This document shows, one piece after another, positions 26,477-34,999 of a DNA stretch of 64,000 nucleotides. The stretch lies in NCBI RefSeq assembly GCF_000688375.1, contig NZ_JIAF01000004.1, positions 62,001 through 126,000 on the forward strand, given 5' to 3'. The notes beneath the pieces are model-generated. The model saw nothing but the letters and a program-made list of their open reading frames with translations, searched no databases and was not told where the DNA came from. Numbering within the stretch: the stretch's first letter is position 1; each line of letters starts with the position of its first letter. This DNA is from Prevotella sp. HUN102. Its GTDB lineage: Bacteria > Bacteroidota > Bacteroidia > Bacteroidales > Bacteroidaceae. Both the position numbers and the translations under genes were made by a program.

Positions 26477-27289
26477 CTAACCTAAGTACAACGCTTTCAA
26501 ATCGTAAGGGATGTCCTTTCTTTTGACAATGGAAGTGTTGTTGAAGTCTACCTCCTGATTGATGAAGTAACATCTTCTGAGGAACTTATGCACTTCCTCG
26601 TCCAGTCCTTTCTCGTCGGGAAAGCGTCCTGCAAGGTGCAGTTCATCATTCTCAGCATTCATTCCTAATTGTTTCCAGATATATAGCAGATAGTAAAGAA
26701 TGTCGTTTATCTGCTTCACTTCATACGAGTTGCTGAATCGGAAACGGTTCTGTTGGAACGCAAACACCTCCATCCGTTTGTCGTGATAGTAGGCAAAGAG
26801 CTTTCGGCGTGCCCCGGTAAACGAACGATGGTAGATGTGCGACCATACGGGCTGCATCAACGGTTGGATTCTGATGTCCTCAAAATGATCGTTTACCACC
26901 AGTTTTAAGTCCTTGTTGATGCTGAACACAGCCACGGCATTGAGCCCGGGAAGCACGTTCGACACGATATCCTCGTTTCTTCGCCATCTGTATGTATGCT
27001 TGTAGAGTGTCTCCACATCCTGTTCCTGAAACTCATCCATAGGAACGAGCATTACCGGAGTACTCATAAGCACCAACGTCCGCTTGTATCCACTTTGCAG
27101 AAGTTCGGACACCTTGAAGGCTTCACGCAGATTGGCAGCAATGGAAATACCTTTGTTCAGTTCGTATTCCTCGTAGGCAATCTTTTCGTCGGCCTGCGGA
27201 TCGCCAACGGAAAACGACATACCCCCTTCTCCAATACGGATGGTAAGCCTGATTCTCTTGTCTGAAATGTTGTTGTCTGTCTGTTTCAT
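26477..27289 (-). CDS. DUF3822 family protein
   Basis: This 270-aa cytoplasmic protein has an actin-like or ASKHA-type overall strand pattern (RLTIRIGEGGMSFSVGDPQ at the start; RKLFAYYHDKRMEVFAFQ in the middle). The family is known only from Bacteroidetes, usually beside rsmD, as here. No catalytic residues can be assigned. The ATG at 27289 is preferred over a TTG at 27298. A -7 TAAGTTTG (27306-27313, minus) lies close upstream, so the mRNA would have a leader of only about 10 bases. Confidence 0.85.
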   Translation of the reverse strand: MKQTDNNISDKRIRLTIRIGEGGMSFSVGDPQADEKIAYEEYELNKGISIAANLREAFKVSELLQSGYKRTLVLMSTPVMLVPMDEFQEQDVETLYKHTYRWRRNEDIVSNVLPGLNAVAVFSINKDLKLVVNDHFEDIRIQPLMQPVWSHIYHRSFTGARRKLFAYYHDKRMEVFAFQQNRFRFSNSYEVKQINDILYYLLYIWKQLGMNAENDELHLAGRFPDEKGLDEEVHKFLRRCYFINQEVDFNNTSIVKRKDIPYDLKALYLG

Positions 27290-27305
27290 CGGGTTCAATA
27301 TGATG

Positions 27306-27313
27306 CAAACTTA
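27306..27313 (-). promoter_or_regulatory. -7 promoter element of DUF3822-rsmD
   Basis: TAAGTTTG on the minus strand matches the -7 motif and lies only 17 bases from the ATG. It suggests a very short leader. Confidence 0.45.
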
Positions 27314-27736
27314 CATATTTTTTTTCGATTACGTGCCGTTTCCCCTTGATAAATATAACCGACTTTCTGAAATTCCATTTTCCAAACAGCGATGAAACAA
27401 TCGGCAAAATCTGCGAAATCGGCGTGAACAACTCTCGCAGATAGCACAGATTTTGCGATTTTTCGGGTGGCAAAGAAACGGTTGCAGGCTTTCATCTCAT
27501 CTTTATTTCCTTCTTATCTACTCGAAACAAATAATCTATTCTCGTGTTTTAAAATGCACTTTTCATCCATTACAGAATCAATTACCGAAGCAAATTTCAG
27601 CCCGATATTCTATGTTTTTTCTGCAAAAGCGCAAATATCGCTCCAAGTTCAAGCTGATTCCGAATCCAGAGACACCAGTTTTCTTATCTGTAAGTCCTCA
27701 AGCAAGTTATCTTTATACATTCAAAGCACACGATTT

Positions 27737-27850
27737 GTAAGTAACTGAAAATCAACCATATTTATCCTCATTTCCATTCTTGCGAAGATTACGCCGCATT
27801 CTTCGCACGCTTGCATTGCGTTTTTGCGAAGAATGGAACGCAATCTTCGG
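27737..27850 (-). repeat. Dispersed palindromic repeat, copy D (reverse orientation)
   Basis: Read on the minus strand it has the same order as the others: GCGTGCGAAGAATGC / GTAATCTTCGCAAGAATGG hairpin parts, then the tail TTGATTTTCAGTTACTTAC. It lies between divergent genes. Otherwise the 27314-28024 gap shows only weak overlapping ORFs of no protein-like character. Confidence 0.8.
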
Positions 27851-28024
27851 TCATTTACAAATCGTGTTTTTTATCAGCTGGAAGTGCGATTGTTTTACTG
27901 CCGAACCGATGTAACAAACCTTTGAATGGAGAGAACGAAAAGCATAAGAAAGTTAAAAGACACGTGAAAAACAAATTTAACAGATACGCAAGGCATTTAT
28001 TCCTGCGAAAAATTGTTTAATAGT

Positions 28025-28055
28025 TTTGCTGTAAAGGTCTTTTTTTCTATCTTTG
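28025..28055 (+). promoter_or_regulatory. Consensus promoter of pepT
   Basis: TTTG (28025-28028), a 19-base spacer and TATCTTTG (28048-28055) match the consensus. The leader to the pepT ATG is about 50 bases. Confidence 0.75.
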
Positions 28056-28113
28056 CAGATAATAGGGCGAAACCTGTCCAAAAACTTATTGATAACCAAA
28101 TTCCAATCAAATT

Positions 28114-29337
28114 ATGGAAATAGCAGAAAGATTTATTAATTATACCAAGTTCGACACACAATCGGCTGACGAATCCGAAACCGTGCCAAGTACATTGAAG
28201 CAACTTGAGTTTGCAAAATACCTGAAGGAGGAACTCGAAAGAGAAGGACTAAAGGAAGTGGAAATGGACGAGAAGGGCTACATCTACGCCACGCTGCCCG
28301 CCACTACCAAGAAAGAAGTGCCTACCATCGGCTTCATTGCCCACTACGATACTGCGCTCGATGCCAGCGGTGCGAACATCAAGGCGCGCATCGTGAAGAA
28401 TTACGACGGAGGAGACATACAGCTGAACGAGAATATGGTGTCGTCGCCAAAGCAGTTCCCTGAATTGCTCGACCACAAGGGCGAAGACCTGATTGTTACC
28501 GACGGAACAACATTGCTCGGTGCCGACGACAAGGCGGGCATTGCAGAGATTGTTCAGGCGATGTGCTTCCTTCGCGACCATCCGGAAATCGAACACGGAA
28601 AGATTCGCGTAGGCTTCAATCCCGACGAGGAAATCGGTATGGGTGCGCATCACTTCGACGTTGAGAAGTTCGGTTGCGAATGGGCATACACAATGGATGG
28701 CGGCGACATCGGTCAGTTGGAGTACGAAAACTTCAATGCGGCAGGTGCAAAGGTCTACATTCACGGCGTGAGCGTCCACACGGGCTATGCCAAAGGCAAG
28801 ATGGTAAACGCAAGCAGACTGGCCATTGAGTTCAACCAGATGCTGCCACAGGACGAAATTCCTGAAACAACAGAGGGCTACGAAGGCTTCTATCACCTGC
28901 TGAACATTGACAGCCGTTGCGAAGAGGCAAAGCTGAACTACATCATCCGCGACCACGACAGGGAGAAATTCGAGGAGCGTAAGCGCGTAATGGAACGCTG
29001 TGTGCAGAAGATGAACGAGAAATACGGCGAGGGTACGGTTGAAATCAAGATGAACGACCAGTATTACAATATGAAGGAGAAGATTGATCCGAACATCCAC
29101 GTCATCGACCTCGTTGTAAAGGCTATGGAACAGGCAGGCGTTACGCCGCTCGTGCAGCCTATCCGCGGCGGTACCGACGGAGCACAGCTCAGCTTCAAGG
29201 GCTTGCCTTGCCCTAATATCTTTGCAGGCGGTGTGAACTTCCACGGTCCTTACGAGTTTGTTTCCATTCAGGTAATGGAAAAGGCAATGCAAGTGATTGT
29301 GAACATCAGCCAACTGACGGCAGGATACAACGATTAA
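28114..29337 (+). CDS. pepT: Peptidase T (tripeptide aminopeptidase)
   Basis: This cytoplasmic dinuclear zinc aminopeptidase of the M20B family cleaves tripeptides. It is 407 aa, the usual length. Metal site residues are readable: [15 protein letters not shown] (His, Asp), [17 protein letters not shown] (Asp), [17 protein letters not shown] (catalytic Glu-Glu) and [19 protein letters not shown] (Asp). The C-terminal [31 protein letters not shown] carries the last His. It is a single gene with its own promoter and a following hairpin. Confidence 0.96.
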   Translation: MEIAERFINYTKFDTQSADESETVPSTLKQLEFAKYLKEELEREGLKEVEMDEKGYIYATLPATTKKEVPTIGFIAHYDTALDASGANIKARIVKNYDGGDIQLNENMVSSPKQFPELLDHKGEDLIVTDGTTLLGADDKAGIAEIVQAMCFLRDHPEIEHGKIRVGFNPDEEIGMGAHHFDVEKFGCEWAYTMDGGDIGQLEYENFNAAGAKVYIHGVSVHTGYAKGKMVNASRLAIEFNQMLPQDEIPETTEGYEGFYHLLNIDSRCEEAKLNYIIRDHDREKFEERKRVMERCVQKMNEKYGEGTVEIKMNDQYYNMKEKIDPNIHVIDLVVKAMEQAGVTPLVQPIRGGTDGAQLSFKGLPCPNIFAGGVNFHGPYEFVSIQVMEKAMQVIVNISQLTAGYND

Positions 29338-29351
29338 CAACCCATATACAT

Positions 29352-29396
29352 ACCTCCAACTTCTCCCTCAAAGGAGGAATTGGAGGTGTTTTTTTT
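29352..29396 (+). terminator. Hairpin with T run just before the antiporter start
   Basis: ACCTCCAA (29352-29359) pairs with TTGGAGGT (29380-29387), followed by eight T. Only five bases separate the T run from the next ATG (29402), so it may act as a terminator with read-through or as an attenuator for the antiporter gene. Confidence 0.6.
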
Positions 29397-29401
29397 ATTT
29401 T

Positions 29402-31672
29402 ATGGCCGAACTCCACAACTTAGTAAAAGACCTCGCATTGATTCTTGTAGTGGCAAGTTTCGTAACGCTGCTGTTCAAGAAACTGAACCAGCCATTGGTA
29501 TTGGGATACATCGTGGCCGGTTTTCTCGTATCGCCACATATGCCCTACCTTATGAGCGTAGTCGATAAAGCCGATATCCACACTTGGGCGGACATCGGCG
29601 TTATTTTCCTTCTGTTTTCATTGGGACTGGATTTCTCCGTCAAGAAGATTCTCAAGATGGGTGCCTCGCCCGCCATTGCCGCCTGTACGATTATTTTCTG
29701 TATGATGGCTCTGGGCGTTACCGTGGGTAAGGCATTCGGATGGCAGCAGATGGACTGCATATTTCTCGGAGGAATGCTGGCAATGAGTTCCACAACCATT
29801 ATCTACAAGGCCTTTGCCGATATGGGACTGTCGCAGCAGGGCTTTGCAGCAACCGTTATGAGCGTGCTGATATTGGAAGACATACTGGCCATTGTGATGA
29901 TGGTGATGCTCAGCGCAGTGGCAAGCGGAAACAGTCCTGACGGCGGAGAGCTTTTGGGCAGCCTGTTCAAGATAGGATTCTTCCTGATTCTGTGGTTCGT
30001 TATCGGACTGTTCGCAATTCCTCTCTTCCTCAAAGGTGTAAGAAGATACCTCAACAACGAGACATTGCTCATTGTTTCGCTCGGTTTGTGCTGTCTGATG
30101 GCTGTCGTTTCCACGCAGGTGGGTTTCAGTGCGGCCTTTGGCGCATTCGTTATGGGCAGCATTCTGGCAGAAACCATCGAGGCCGACAAGATAATTAAGA
30201 TTGTAGAACCGGTCAAGAATCTATTCGGAGCCGTCTTCTTCGTGTCGGTAGGTATGTTGGTAGACCCTAAAATTCTGGTGGAATATGCCTTCCCTATCCT
30301 TATTCTTGTAATTACGATACTGTTGGGACAGGCTGTTTTCGGCACATTGGGCTATATGTTCGGCGGGCAGACGCTGAAGAATGCGCTGCGCTGCGGCTTC
30401 TCTATGGCGCAAGTGGGCGAATTTGCCTTCATCATCGCCACGCTCGGGCTTTCCCTTGGCGTTATCAGCGATTTCCTTTATCCGGTTGTCGTGGCAGTTT
30501 CGGTCATTACAACTTTCCTCACACCTTATATGATTCGTGCTGCTGAACCGTGCTACAACGCCCTTCTGCGCAGACTTCCCAGACGATGGGTGCGCCGTCT
30601 GACGCACATCGAAACCGTTTCCTCGGAATCTCTCTCGTCAGACAATCTGTGGAAGAGTCTCATCCGGGCAATGGTTTCAAACACGATTATTTACAGTATT
30701 CTTTCGGGTGCAGTCATAACCGTGATGTTCTCGCTGGCACTGCCCGTTCTTCGCCGGTTCTCAATCAGCCTCACGGGAACCCACTGGGCGGGAAATGCAG
30801 TGTGCGGACTGATTACGATACTGCTCATTTCGCCATTCCTCCGTGCGTTCGTTATGAAGAAAAACCACTCGGAGGAGTTCAAGACATTGTGGACGGTCCG
30901 ACGAATCAACCGTCTGCCGCTCGTATTTACCGTTCTTGCACGTGTTGTCATTGCGCTGATGTTCATTTTCTACATCTGCAATTATCTCACACGCTTCAAG
31001 AACGCATTGCTCATCGTGATTGCAATCGGCTTCCTTGTGCTGATGGTTCTTTCGAGAAGCCTGAAGAAGCGCAGCATCAATCTTGAGCGACTGTTCGTGC
31101 AGAACCTCCGGAGCCGAGATATAGAGGCACGCGTGAAGGGCAGAAAGAAACCACTTTTTGCCGGGCATCTGCTCGACAGAGACATACATATCGGGTGCAT
31201 TGAAATACCGGAAGATTCCACTTGGGCAGGCAAAACGCTGCAAAAACTCAAACTGCGAAACCGTTTCGGCACACACGTCAGCAGCATTCTCCGTGGCTCG
31301 CACCGCATCAATATCCCCAACGGAAACACGATTGTTTTCCCCGGCGACAAGATTCAGGTAATTGGCAACGACGAACAGCTTGCTGCCATCTCCGCCGCCA
31401 TTGCTCACGAGATACATCCCGAGGAGTTCAACATAGAAAAACGTGAAATGGTGCTTCGCCAGATTGAGTTGTCGGAAAGCAGTCCGTTCATCGGAAAGAC
31501 GCTGCGCGAGAGTGGAATCCGAGACGAATACAACTGTATGGTGGTGGGCGTGGACGAAGGCCAGACGCACATTACGCTCATCAACCCTGCAAGAGACCTT
31601 GAAGTGGGCGACACGCTGTGGGTTGTAGGGGAAAGGGACAACATCAAACGCATACAGGAAGTGAACCAATAA
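29402..31672 (+). CDS. CPA2-family cation:proton antiporter (KefB-like) with RCK_C domains
   Basis: This inner-membrane monovalent cation/H+ antiporter is 756 aa. The N-terminal Na_H_Exchanger domain spans about residues 5-395 with 11-13 membrane helices. Motifs include LGYIVAGFLVSPHMP, GVIFLLFSLGLDFS and GGMLAMSSTTIIYKAF; FVMGSILAET and SMAQVGEFAFIIATLG are KefB-like. After a further set of helices (about 425-560) two RCK_C/TrkA-C modules follow (about 595-660 and 680-750), each with the VGD/PGD-type end (FPGDKIQVIGND, EVGDTLWVVGER). No RCK_N nucleotide-binding domain is seen. Confidence 0.9.
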   Translation: MAELHNLVKDLALILVVASFVTLLFKKLNQPLVLGYIVAGFLVSPHMPYLMSVVDKADIHTWADIGVIFLLFSLGLDFSVKKILKMGASPAIAACTIIFCMMALGVTVGKAFGWQQMDCIFLGGMLAMSSTTIIYKAFADMGLSQQGFAATVMSVLILEDILAIVMMVMLSAVASGNSPDGGELLGSLFKIGFFLILWFVIGLFAIPLFLKGVRRYLNNETLLIVSLGLCCLMAVVSTQVGFSAAFGAFVMGSILAETIEADKIIKIVEPVKNLFGAVFFVSVGMLVDPKILVEYAFPILILVITILLGQAVFGTLGYMFGGQTLKNALRCGFSMAQVGEFAFIIATLGLSLGVISDFLYPVVVAVSVITTFLTPYMIRAAEPCYNALLRRLPRRWVRRLTHIETVSSESLSSDNLWKSLIRAMVSNTIIYSILSGAVITVMFSLALPVLRRFSISLTGTHWAGNAVCGLITILLISPFLRAFVMKKNHSEEFKTLWTVRRINRLPLVFTVLARVVIALMFIFYICNYLTRFKNALLIVIAIGFLVLMVLSRSLKKRSINLERLFVQNLRSRDIEARVKGRKKPLFAGHLLDRDIHIGCIEIPEDSTWAGKTLQKLKLRNRFGTHVSSILRGSHRINIPNGNTIVFPGDKIQVIGNDEQLAAISAAIAHEIHPEEFNIEKREMVLRQIELSESSPFIGKTLRESGIRDEYNCMVVGVDEGQTHITLINPARDLEVGDTLWVVGERDNIKRIQEVNQ

Positions 31673-31734
31673 ACGCATTTTAACGGGAGTTTTCTTCGCC
31701 TCAACACCACCATAAATTCAGGCGATATGAATAC

Positions 31735-31862
31735 GATTTTCAAATAACCGAAGATTGCATTCCATTTTTGCGAAGAATGCAATGCAAACGTGCGAAGAAT
31801 GCATTGCATTCTTCGCACGTTTGCAAACAGGATCATTTTCTACTGATTTTCAATTACTTACA
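31735..31862 (+). repeat. Dispersed palindromic repeat, copy E
   Basis: This copy has one of the best hairpins: AAACGTGCGAAGAATGC (31787-31803) mirrored by GCATTCTTCGCACGTTT. It ends in the tail CTGATTTTCAATTACTTAC and has GATTTTCAAATAAC at its left edge. It lies between convergent genes. Confidence 0.85.
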
Positions 31863-31903
31863 GAATATATAAGATTCGATACTATCAGGGAATACCTTCT
31901 CTG

Positions 31904-32941
31904 TCAGAATCTGGTCATTACCTCAATCACGAACTTGTCTTTTTCCGACTTCTTTGGCACGGCATTGTCGCCATAGAAATATTTTTCGTAGTTGATTCGG
32001 ATGTCTGAGATGAACGGACGGTCGATGCTGAACGTAACGCCACCCGTGATTCTCGAACGTTTGTAGTCTGTGAACTTCATTTTTCCAGCTTCGTCCTGCT
32101 CTCCGTTCAAATAACGGATACCATCGCTGTGGTCGCTCATAAAGTCGTAACGGAGCAGAGGGGATACCTTTGAGAAGAATTTATTGCGCAAAGGTATGTC
32201 GTAGTTCACGAAAGCATCCACAGAATGTGCCGGACGGAAAGCCTCCTTGCTGTAATGCTTGTAGAGATATTCCAGTTCTATGTGCCAGTTGTGTGCGTGA
32301 TAGTATGCGCCGGCATCGTACATCATCACCGAAATATTGTCTGGTTTGATTTTCTGCGCACTCAAAGTCAGATTGAAGCCACGTGGAAACATAAACTGCA
32401 CCTTGGCAGAATAGTTGATATTGTTTGTCCAGAAATCCTTCTGATTGGTCAGCCCCGACCCGTTGAAAACACCTGCCTCCAGCTTTATCGGAAAACCCGG
32501 ATTGAAAGTATAGCCCACCGTAGCACCTACGTCGCGCACATTGCCCACTTGCTTTGCAATGAACGAACGGTTGGCAAAATACTGCTGATGAGGAGAACGG
32601 TGTGCGTCAATCGTAAACGGCACGCGCATCTGTCCGATTCTGAAATCAAACTTCTTGATTGGAGTCAGGCGTGTATAGGCATCGAGCATCTTGATTTTGC
32701 CTTCGTCAGACAAATCGATTTCAGCCTTGTAGCTAACCCAGTCGGTTACTTTGCCATCTATGCTGATTCGGGCGGTTCTCACTTCAAATCTTCCCTTTTC
32801 ATCTTCAGGCTGATACTCATATTTTCCACGGATAGTGCCGTGAACGCTGGGCTTTCTGTCCACTTTCTGCTCCACTTGCGCAGATACTGAAATTCCTGTA
32901 AGCAAGCACAATGCCAAAAGACTTATATGTTTTCTTTGCAT
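31904..32941 (-). CDS. Outer-membrane porin of the phosphate-selective porin O/P type
   Basis: This is a predicted outer-membrane beta-barrel of 345 aa. The ATG at 32941 begins a good signal peptide (QRKHISLLALCLLTGISVSAQ); the open frame reaches 33046 but a -7 element lies inside that extension. Alternating amphipathic strands run to the end (RFEVRTARISIDGKVTDWVSYKAEIDLSD, FDFRIGQMRVPFT, RITGGVTFSIDRPFISDIRINYEKYF). The chain ends in an aromatic residue (EVMTRF), as barrel proteins need for assembly. Family resemblance to OprO/OprP-like porins is by pattern; the substrate is not known. Confidence 0.82.
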   Translation of the reverse strand: MQRKHISLLALCLLTGISVSAQVEQKVDRKPSVHGTIRGKYEYQPEDEKGRFEVRTARISIDGKVTDWVSYKAEIDLSDEGKIKMLDAYTRLTPIKKFDFRIGQMRVPFTIDAHRSPHQQYFANRSFIAKQVGNVRDVGATVGYTFNPGFPIKLEAGVFNGSGLTNQKDFWTNNINYSAKVQFMFPRGFNLTLSAQKIKPDNISVMMYDAGAYYHAHNWHIELEYLYKHYSKEAFRPAHSVDAFVNYDIPLRNKFFSKVSPLLRYDFMSDHSDGIRYLNGEQDEAGKMKFTDYKRSRITGGVTFSIDRPFISDIRINYEKYFYGDNAVPKKSEKDKFVIEVMTRF

Positions 32942-33004
32942 ATATTTGATAGAGATATTAAAAATCTGCTGCAAAATTACATCACGTATGTTTAATTTTC
33001 TTGA

Positions 33005-33012
33005 CAAAGATA
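33005..33012 (-). promoter_or_regulatory. -7 promoter element of the porin gene
   Basis: TATCTTTG on the minus strand, 64 bases before the ATG at 32941, supports that start. Confidence 0.55.
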
Positions 33013-33183
33013 TAAAAAAATATTTCATTTTACGGATTTGAAACATCCTTTCTGCACTTTACTTTATTATATATAAAACCGTTCATTACAGATTGAAACG
33101 AAATTTCAACAGAATTATAATAGACAATACGATATAACTTGTTCCTTTTCTTATTAATTTTGCAACATAAAACAATCCTCTAT

Positions 33184-33312
33184 ATGAAAGAGGACAAGAA
33201 AATCATTGCCAACATTCTGAAGAAGAATGCTGAAAGAGAGGACAAATTCGAGAATCAGGTACTTAATCTTGCACTCAAGAGAGTGTATGGAGGCGACATC
33301 GAAATCTGTTGA
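33184..33312 (+). CDS. Possible 42-aa peptide
   Basis: The ORF MKEDKKIIANILKKNAERED... is charged, helical and ends in Cys. A -7 element TAATTTTG lies at 33155-33162, about 22 bases before the ATG. An overlapping +1 frame continues 22 more codons (MEATSKSVETEDTEENKAVE) with similar charge character, which could point to two coupled small ORFs or a frameshift. No family is recognised. Confidence 0.35.
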   Translation: MKEDKKIIANILKKNAEREDKFENQVLNLALKRVYGGDIEIC

Positions 33313-33395
33313 AACAGAAGATACGGAAGAAAACAAGGCCGTTGAGGAATAAAGGATAAAGCATAGGTTTGCAAATATCACGCAACATTCCCACG

Positions 33396-33452
33396 AAAAG
33401 CTCTTAAGCTTTTTCCAAAAAGCTCTTAAGTTTTTTATGAAAAGGTCTTAAG
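33396..33452. repeat. Three 22-bp-spaced repeats AAAAG(C/G)TCTTAAG
   Basis: Copies at 33396-33408, 33418-33430 and 33440-33452 are spaced exactly 22 bases. They surround the palindrome proposed as the left attachment core of the integrative element. This pattern suits a protein binding array. Confidence 0.6.
33407..33424. other. Candidate attL core of the integrative element
   Basis: AGCTTTTTCCAAAAAGCT is a perfect 8-bp inverted repeat around a CC centre. A close relative, AGCTTTTTGCGAAAAGAT (44321-44338), lies at the other end of the mobile genes, with 14 of the first 16 bases identical. Tyrosine recombinases act on such inverted core sites. The assignment is inferred from position and similarity. 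Confidence 0.4.
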
Positions 33453-33584
33453 AACTATCAGAGGAAAGGGTATAAGGGAGAGGATAGGAGGTAAGTGAAT
33501 GAAAATGAGAGGGATTTGCGGTATATCTCTATGGTTTGCACAGAGGGGAAAAGTGCAGAAGATGTGGATTTATGCAGAAGTTCC

Positions 33585-33735
33585 GTTACCAAATCGTCAG
33601 TCCATTCTTTGGATGGTAACGAAGAGGTAGGAGAAGGTAACTGGCAGAAGAGTGTTAGGTAACTCATCTTTCTCGCGTTACGGTGCTTATACTTTGTACT
33701 ACAATGTTTTGCGTAGCTGAGAACGCTTCGGTAAC
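33585..33735. repeat. Cluster of GGTAAC motifs, possible integrase arm sites
   Basis: GTTACC at 33585 is followed by GGTAAC at 33615, 33636 and 33658 (21-22 bp spacing), an inverted GTTAC at 33677 and GGTAAC at 33730. The same motif occurs as an inverted pair inside the right end (44246, 44271). Arm-type sites of lambda-like integrases are arranged like this. Apart from these sites the 33313-33738 stretch shows no gene. Confidence 0.45.
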
Positions 33736-33738
33736 GGG

Positions 33739-33746
33739 TAATTTTG
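33739..33746 (+). promoter_or_regulatory. -7 promoter element of the first integrase
   Basis: TAATTTTG lies 18 bases before the ATG at 33765. The surrounding GTAATTTTGC also fits the GTAnnTTTGC core used by CTnDOT. Confidence 0.55.
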
Positions 33747-33764
33747 CCCATAAAACAGAAGCGT

Positions 33765-34994
33765 ATGCAAAGAGAAAAATTCAAGGTTTTGCTCTACCTC
33801 AAAAAGAGCGGATTGGACAAGTCGGGGCAAGCCCCGATAATGGGGCGTATAACCTACGGGCGAACCATCGCCCAATTCAGTTGTAAGCTCTCGTGCGATC
33901 CGAAGTTGTGGAATGCTCGTGAGAGCAGACTGAACGGCAAAAGCCGTGAAGCGGTGGCAACGAATGGCAAGTTAGAACGATTACTTCTTTCGGTACAATC
34001 GGCTTATCGACTCCTTTGTGAGCGATGTGCGGTCTTTACGGCAACAGACATCAAAGAGCAGTTCCAAGGAAGTATGCAAACTCAAATCACCTTTTTGGAG
34101 CGATACGACCGAATGGTCGAAGAGATGGAACAAAAGGTGGGTATCGAAATAAAGGCTACAACTATGAGTAGTTACCACACTGTTCGCAAGCACTTACAAG
34201 CCTTTATCCGAGAGAAGTACCGCACGGCAGATATTCCTTTCGGACAGATAGAAGAAGATTTCTTGGAATGCCTGCAACACTACTCGGTCGGGAAGCTGGG
34301 ACATTCGCAAGGTCATTACCGAACGATGGCATTAGCCGTGAAGAAAGTCTGCCGTTTGGCGTATCGTGAAGGCTTGACAGAGCGACAATTGTTCGCTCAC
34401 GTACAGATAGAACGAGGAGAGAATAAACAACCTCGTGCGTTGGATAGAGCTTCGTTGGATAAGTTGCAGGGCTTGACCTTTGAGCCGTATGAAGTGGAGT
34501 TGGAGACCGTTCGCAATCTCTTTCTATTCTCTTGTTATACGGGTGTCGCTTATTGCGATATGGTTGCCCTGAATCGGGAACATCTCTTTACGGATGATGA
34601 AGGGGCATTGTGGCTGAAGTTCCACAGACAAAAGACCGATACGCTTTGTCGTGTAAAGCTCTTGCCTGAAGCCGTTCATTTGATAGAGCGTTATCAATCT
34701 GACGAACGAACCACGCTATTTGCTCCCATTGCTTATTCGGCTTACCTCGTCCAACTCAAAGCCCTGCAACTTCGAGCCGGTATCTCCATTCCCCTTTCGG
34801 CACATGTTGGGAGGCACACCTTTGCTACCTTGATTACATTGGAACGAGGTGTTCCCATCGAAACCGTGAGCCGAATGCTGGGGCATAGCAACATCCAAAC
34901 GACCGAGCGGTATGCCCACGTTACCCCGAAGAAGCTCTTCGATGAGTTCAAGCGATTTCTCTCTTTCACTGAAAACCTAACCTTAACCCTATAA
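33765..34994 (+). CDS. Tyrosine recombinase/integrase 1 of the mobile element
   Basis: This site-specific recombinase is 409 aa from the ATG at 33765 (the frame also has a TTG at 33744). The N-terminal arm-binding part (about 1-85) is of the Bacteroides type (KVLLYLKKSGL). The SAM-like core-binding domain spans about 100-200 and the catalytic domain 215-395. Catalytic residues seen are the His and Arg of SAHVGRHTFAT, the second His of MLGHSNIQTTERYAH and the Tyr nucleophile in that segment. The first catalytic Arg is absent: the TGLR motif reads TGVAYCD, as in CTnDOT-type integrases. A second integrase follows after five bases. Confidence 0.92.
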   Translation: MQREKFKVLLYLKKSGLDKSGQAPIMGRITYGRTIAQFSCKLSCDPKLWNARESRLNGKSREAVATNGKLERLLLSVQSAYRLLCERCAVFTATDIKEQFQGSMQTQITFLERYDRMVEEMEQKVGIEIKATTMSSYHTVRKHLQAFIREKYRTADIPFGQIEEDFLECLQHYSVGKLGHSQGHYRTMALAVKKVCRLAYREGLTERQLFAHVQIERGENKQPRALDRASLDKLQGLTFEPYEVELETVRNLFLFSCYTGVAYCDMVALNREHLFTDDEGALWLKFHRQKTDTLCRVKLLPEAVHLIERYQSDERTTLFAPIAYSAYLVQLKALQLRAGISIPLSAHVGRHTFATLITLERGVPIETVSRMLGHSNIQTTERYAHVTPKKLFDEFKRFLSFTENLTLTL

Positions 34995-34999
34995 GAGCT

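Noticed and set aside
27453..27748. Two overlapping + strand ORFs of 93-95 codons between DUF3822 and pepT
   Set aside because: No promoter, low-complexity composition, and they run into repeat copy D.
28249..29340. 363-codon minus-strand frame opposite pepT
   Set aside because: It is an antisense shadow of the peptidase gene, whose metal-site motifs are intact.
33313..33740. Possible CRISPR-like array from regularly spaced short repeats
   Set aside because: The repeats are 6-13 bp with about 22-bp period and no spacers of 30-40 bp or cas genes; they fit recombinase binding sites better.
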